From an uncultured Alphaproteobacteria bacterium (lineage in GTDB: Bacteria; Pseudomonadota; Alphaproteobacteria; CASFRQ01; SAAU01), in contig CASFRQ010000212.1 of the NCBI GenBank assembly GCA_949296785.1, positions 1 through 8,852 on the forward strand: a stretch of 8,852 bases of DNA, read 5' to 3'. Below the pieces are notes generated by a model. That model made no database searches. It was not told where the DNA came from and saw nothing but the letters and a program-made list of their open reading frames with translations. How positions within the stretch are numbered: position 1 is the first letter of the stretch; the number at the start of each line of letters is the position of its first letter. This document shows positions 7,068-8,852 of the stretch, piece after piece. Position numbers and translations under genes: made by a program.

Positions 7068-7543
7068 TGCTTATCCTCGGGATAGATCCGGGATTGCGTC
7101 ATACGGGGTGGGGCTTGGTTCAAAAGGACCAGTCCCGCCTTGTTTTTGTCAGCGCCGGATTGATTAACGCCGACTCGTCTTTGGCTTTAGCTGAGAGACT
7201 GGCAGAAATCTATGAAAGCCTTGTTCGGGTTATTGACACTTTTCATCCGCAGGAAGCGGCGATTGAGGAAACTTTCGTTAATAAAAACCCCAACTCAACT
7301 TTAAAATTGGGACAGGCGAGAGGGGTCGCCCTTCTGGCACCGGCCATGCGACATATTTCCGTGTCGGAGTACACACCCAATCAGATAAAAAAAATGGTTG
7401 TCGGCGCGGGACACGCAGATAAAAACCAGGTAGATATGATGGTCAGAAAACTGTTACCGACCGTGCCGGACAATATTCCCGCCGATTCGTCCGACGCTTT
7501 GTCCATCGCTTTATGCCATTGCTTTATGCGGGGAGCTGTATGA
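7067..7543 (+). CDS. ruvC: Crossover junction endodeoxyribonuclease RuvC
   Basis: Dimeric Holliday junction resolvase of the RNase H fold, cutting junctions moved by RuvAB. The four catalytic acids are present: D7 in LGIDPGLRHTGWG, E67 in AAIEETFVN (E68 adjacent), and D140 and D143 in ADSSDALSIALCH. F70 is in the position of the base-stacking aromatic. The LKLGQARGVAL, EYTPNQIKK and GHADKNQV segments match the family, and 158 residues is a normal length. The start overlaps the yebC stop by one base; the stop overlaps the next gene by four bases (ATGA). In most alphaproteobacteria ruvA and ruvB follow ruvC; here an amidase takes that place, so ruvAB must be elsewhere or missing. Confidence 0.97.
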   Translation: MLILGIDPGLRHTGWGLVQKDQSRLVFVSAGLINADSSLALAERLAEIYESLVRVIDTFHPQEAAIEETFVNKNPNSTLKLGQARGVALLAPAMRHISVSEYTPNQIKKMVVGAGHADKNQVDMMVRKLLPTVPDNIPADSSDALSIALCHCFMRGAV

Positions 7544-8751
7544 AAATCATTTCTTTTCCGTCCGATAATTTTAATGAGCGCGCGGCTGTTGAAACAACGC
7601 TTCTTTCGGCGAAGGAACGTTCCTTTCCCGAATGGGACGCTTCTTCTTTCTCCATACCGTCTGTGGAAAAAATCCATAAAATAAACAATAAAAAGAAGAA
7701 AGAGGAAGACTCCGCTTCTTGTACTTTCTCCCGGCAAAAAGAAGGGGAAGAAAAGAAAAAAGAGGATATCTCTCCCGTCTTGTCGCGAAAAAAAGAAGCT
7801 TCCGTTACAAGAAAACAGGATGTAAAAGAATCTTTCCAACCCTCGGAAGAAAAAAATTCTACGCGGCGGTATGAACTGCCTTCCTCCCAACGAAAAAAAC
7901 AAGATGTCGTCCGACTGTTGGCCTTCCACTCCATGGAGACACGGGATATTGAAGAAAGCCTTTTTATTTTAACCGCCAAAGAACCGGGGGTCAGCGCCCA
8001 TTACTTGATTGACGGCAACGGGGCGGTATACGCCTTAGTGGATGAAAGCAAACGAGCCTGGCATGCCGGTATTTCAGCTTGGCGAGAATTCGGCAAAGAC
8101 CTTAACTCCTTTTCAATTGGTATAGAATTTCAAAATACGGGAGGCAAAGGCTTCTCTCCGGTTCAGATACAAAGCGGCATTGAACTTTCAAAAGAAATTT
8201 TAAAAAGACACCCTTTTATAAATCCCGCATATGTTGTAGCACATTCGGATATAGCCCCTTTAAGAAAAAAAGACCCCGGGGAAGAATTCCCCTGGGCTCT
8301 ATTTGCACAAAACGGCATCGGTCTGTGGACGGAGGCGAAAACGCCTTCAAACCCGGACTATTTGCAAAAAACAGAGGAAGAACTGCTTTTCCTTATCGGT
8401 TACCGGATTCCGGCATCGGTCCGGGAAAATTCAGAAGAAAAAAATAAGAAAACCGCTCCGATTTATTCTTCTTTCTCCGCCCCCGACAGACCAACTCTTT
8501 TAGGGAAAACGACGCGCCGGGGGAAAGATAAAATTCCCTTATTTTCTTCTTTTGCCGAGGGGGAAAAGAGGCTCTTTGTTGAAACGAAAGAAGCCTTCCT
8601 CACCGCTTTTTGCCGCAGGTTTGCCCCTCTGCTCTTAAAAGAATTTACCGGGGAAAAAGAAGAAAAACCTCTTCAAAAACCCTCGGCCCTTTTAACTGAA
8701 AAGCTTTTCTGCCGTTTGGCTGCCATTGCAGAACTATACGACTTACATTAA
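7540..8751 (+). CDS. N-acetylmuramoyl-L-alanine amidase (Amidase_2, AmpD/AmiD-like) with large low-complexity inserts
   Basis: A zinc amidase that cuts between MurNAc and L-Ala in peptidoglycan or its fragments. I chose ATG 7540 (403 residues) because it overlaps the ruvC stop as ATGA and has GGGGAG just upstream; an in-frame ATG at 7513 lacks such support. Residues 5-15 (SFPSDNFNERA) resemble the start of alphaproteobacterial homologues. Residues about 17-121 are Lys/Glu/Ser-rich and look disordered. The catalytic domain spans about 122-265: zinc ligands H130, H235 and D245, catalytic E196 in SIGIE and K243, with H-K-D spacing equal to E. coli AmpD H154/K162/D164. VSAHYLID, RAWHAG, AHSDIAP and DPGEEFPW are intact. 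The C-terminus (about 274-403) looks like a degenerate peptidoglycan-binding domain split by a polar insert (about 294-345). No signal peptide is visible, so a cytoplasmic recycling role is possible. Confidence 0.9.
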   Translation: MKIISFPSDNFNERAAVETTLLSAKERSFPEWDASSFSIPSVEKIHKINNKKKKEEDSASCTFSRQKEGEEKKKEDISPVLSRKKEASVTRKQDVKESFQPSEEKNSTRRYELPSSQRKKQDVVRLLAFHSMETRDIEESLFILTAKEPGVSAHYLIDGNGAVYALVDESKRAWHAGISAWREFGKDLNSFSIGIEFQNTGGKGFSPVQIQSGIELSKEILKRHPFINPAYVVAHSDIAPLRKKDPGEEFPWALFAQNGIGLWTEAKTPSNPDYLQKTEEELLFLIGYRIPASVRENSEEKNKKTAPIYSSFSAPDRPTLLGKTTRRGKDKIPLFSSFAEGEKRLFVETKEAFLTAFCRRFAPLLLKEFTGEKEEKPLQKPSALLTEKLFCRLAAIAELYDLH

Positions 8752-8852
8752 CTTTTCTGTTTCATTAGAATCTCTTTAATAAAAAATCACCCTATACAAA
8801 GGCAAAATCCGCCCGAGGCGAGCGGAAAGTAGTAATCTGTCATTATAAAGCA
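8752..8852. other. Right-edge intergenic sequence with a short hairpin
   Basis: The 101 bases after the amidase hold no gene. TCCGC (8808-8812) can pair with GCGGA (8822-8826). On the minus strand this hairpin is followed by TTTTGCCTTT, so it could be a weak terminator for a leftward gene beyond the window. On the plus strand it has no T tract, so I see no clear terminator for the amidase operon. Confidence 0.3.

Noticed and set aside
6569..7123. 184-codon minus-strand frame over yebC
   Set aside because: It is a shadow of yebC, whose own frame is strongly supported by family motifs.
7381..7929. 182-codon minus-strand frame over ruvC and the amidase insert
   Set aside because: It runs against ruvC and the Lys/Glu-rich insert, which reads as Phe/Ser/Leu on the reverse strand; no motif supports it.
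1..8852. CRISPR array, insertion sequence, toxin-antitoxin or defence system
   Set aside because: No regularly spaced direct repeats, transposase motifs, terminal inverted repeats or defence-gene domains were seen; the genes are housekeeping.

Overview
This window looks like a chromosomal housekeeping segment of an alphaproteobacterium. The evidence is the gene families and their order: dnaX-recR, then a short coiled-coil gene followed by zapA and a 6S-like RNA, then a YmdB-type phosphoesterase, yebC and ruvC. The YebC, RuvC, ZapA and amidase sequences read like alphaproteobacterial versions. The A/T-rich spacers, Lys/Glu-rich low-complexity segments and loosened operons suggest a host-associated or otherwise reduced lineage, possibly a gut alphaproteobacterium. 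That placement is an inference and needs a homology search. All genes lie on the + strand.

Layout. (1) Bases 2-3845 hold dnaX, cut by the left edge, and recR, ending at an A/T-flanked hairpin near 3936-3983. (2) Bases 3846-4321 hold no convincing gene: that terminator, then a possible promoter near 4255-4283. (3) Bases 4322-5391 hold a small coiled-coil protein, zapA, a probable 6S RNA and a strong intrinsic terminator. (4) Bases 5449-8751 hold a compact run of ymdB, yebC, ruvC and an N-acetylmuramoyl-L-alanine amidase. yebC/ruvC overlap by 1 base and ruvC/amidase by 4 bases, so these are probably co-transcribed. (5) The last 101 bases hold only a short hairpin.

Roles. DnaX (clamp loader), RecR (gap repair) and RuvC (Holliday junction cleavage) serve replication and recombination. 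The coiled-coil protein and ZapA fit Z-ring assembly, the 6S RNA fits global control of RNA polymerase, YebC fits translation, and the amidase fits peptidoglycan turnover.

I found no clear new multigene system. The most unusual points are: a DnaX with at least 371 residues of disordered, repeat-bearing sequence before its ATPase domain; an A10 tract just after the DnaX clamp-loader core with stops close behind it in both alternative frames, a good candidate for making a gamma-like short form; and an amidase whose conserved N-terminal motif is separated from its catalytic core by about 105 charged residues.
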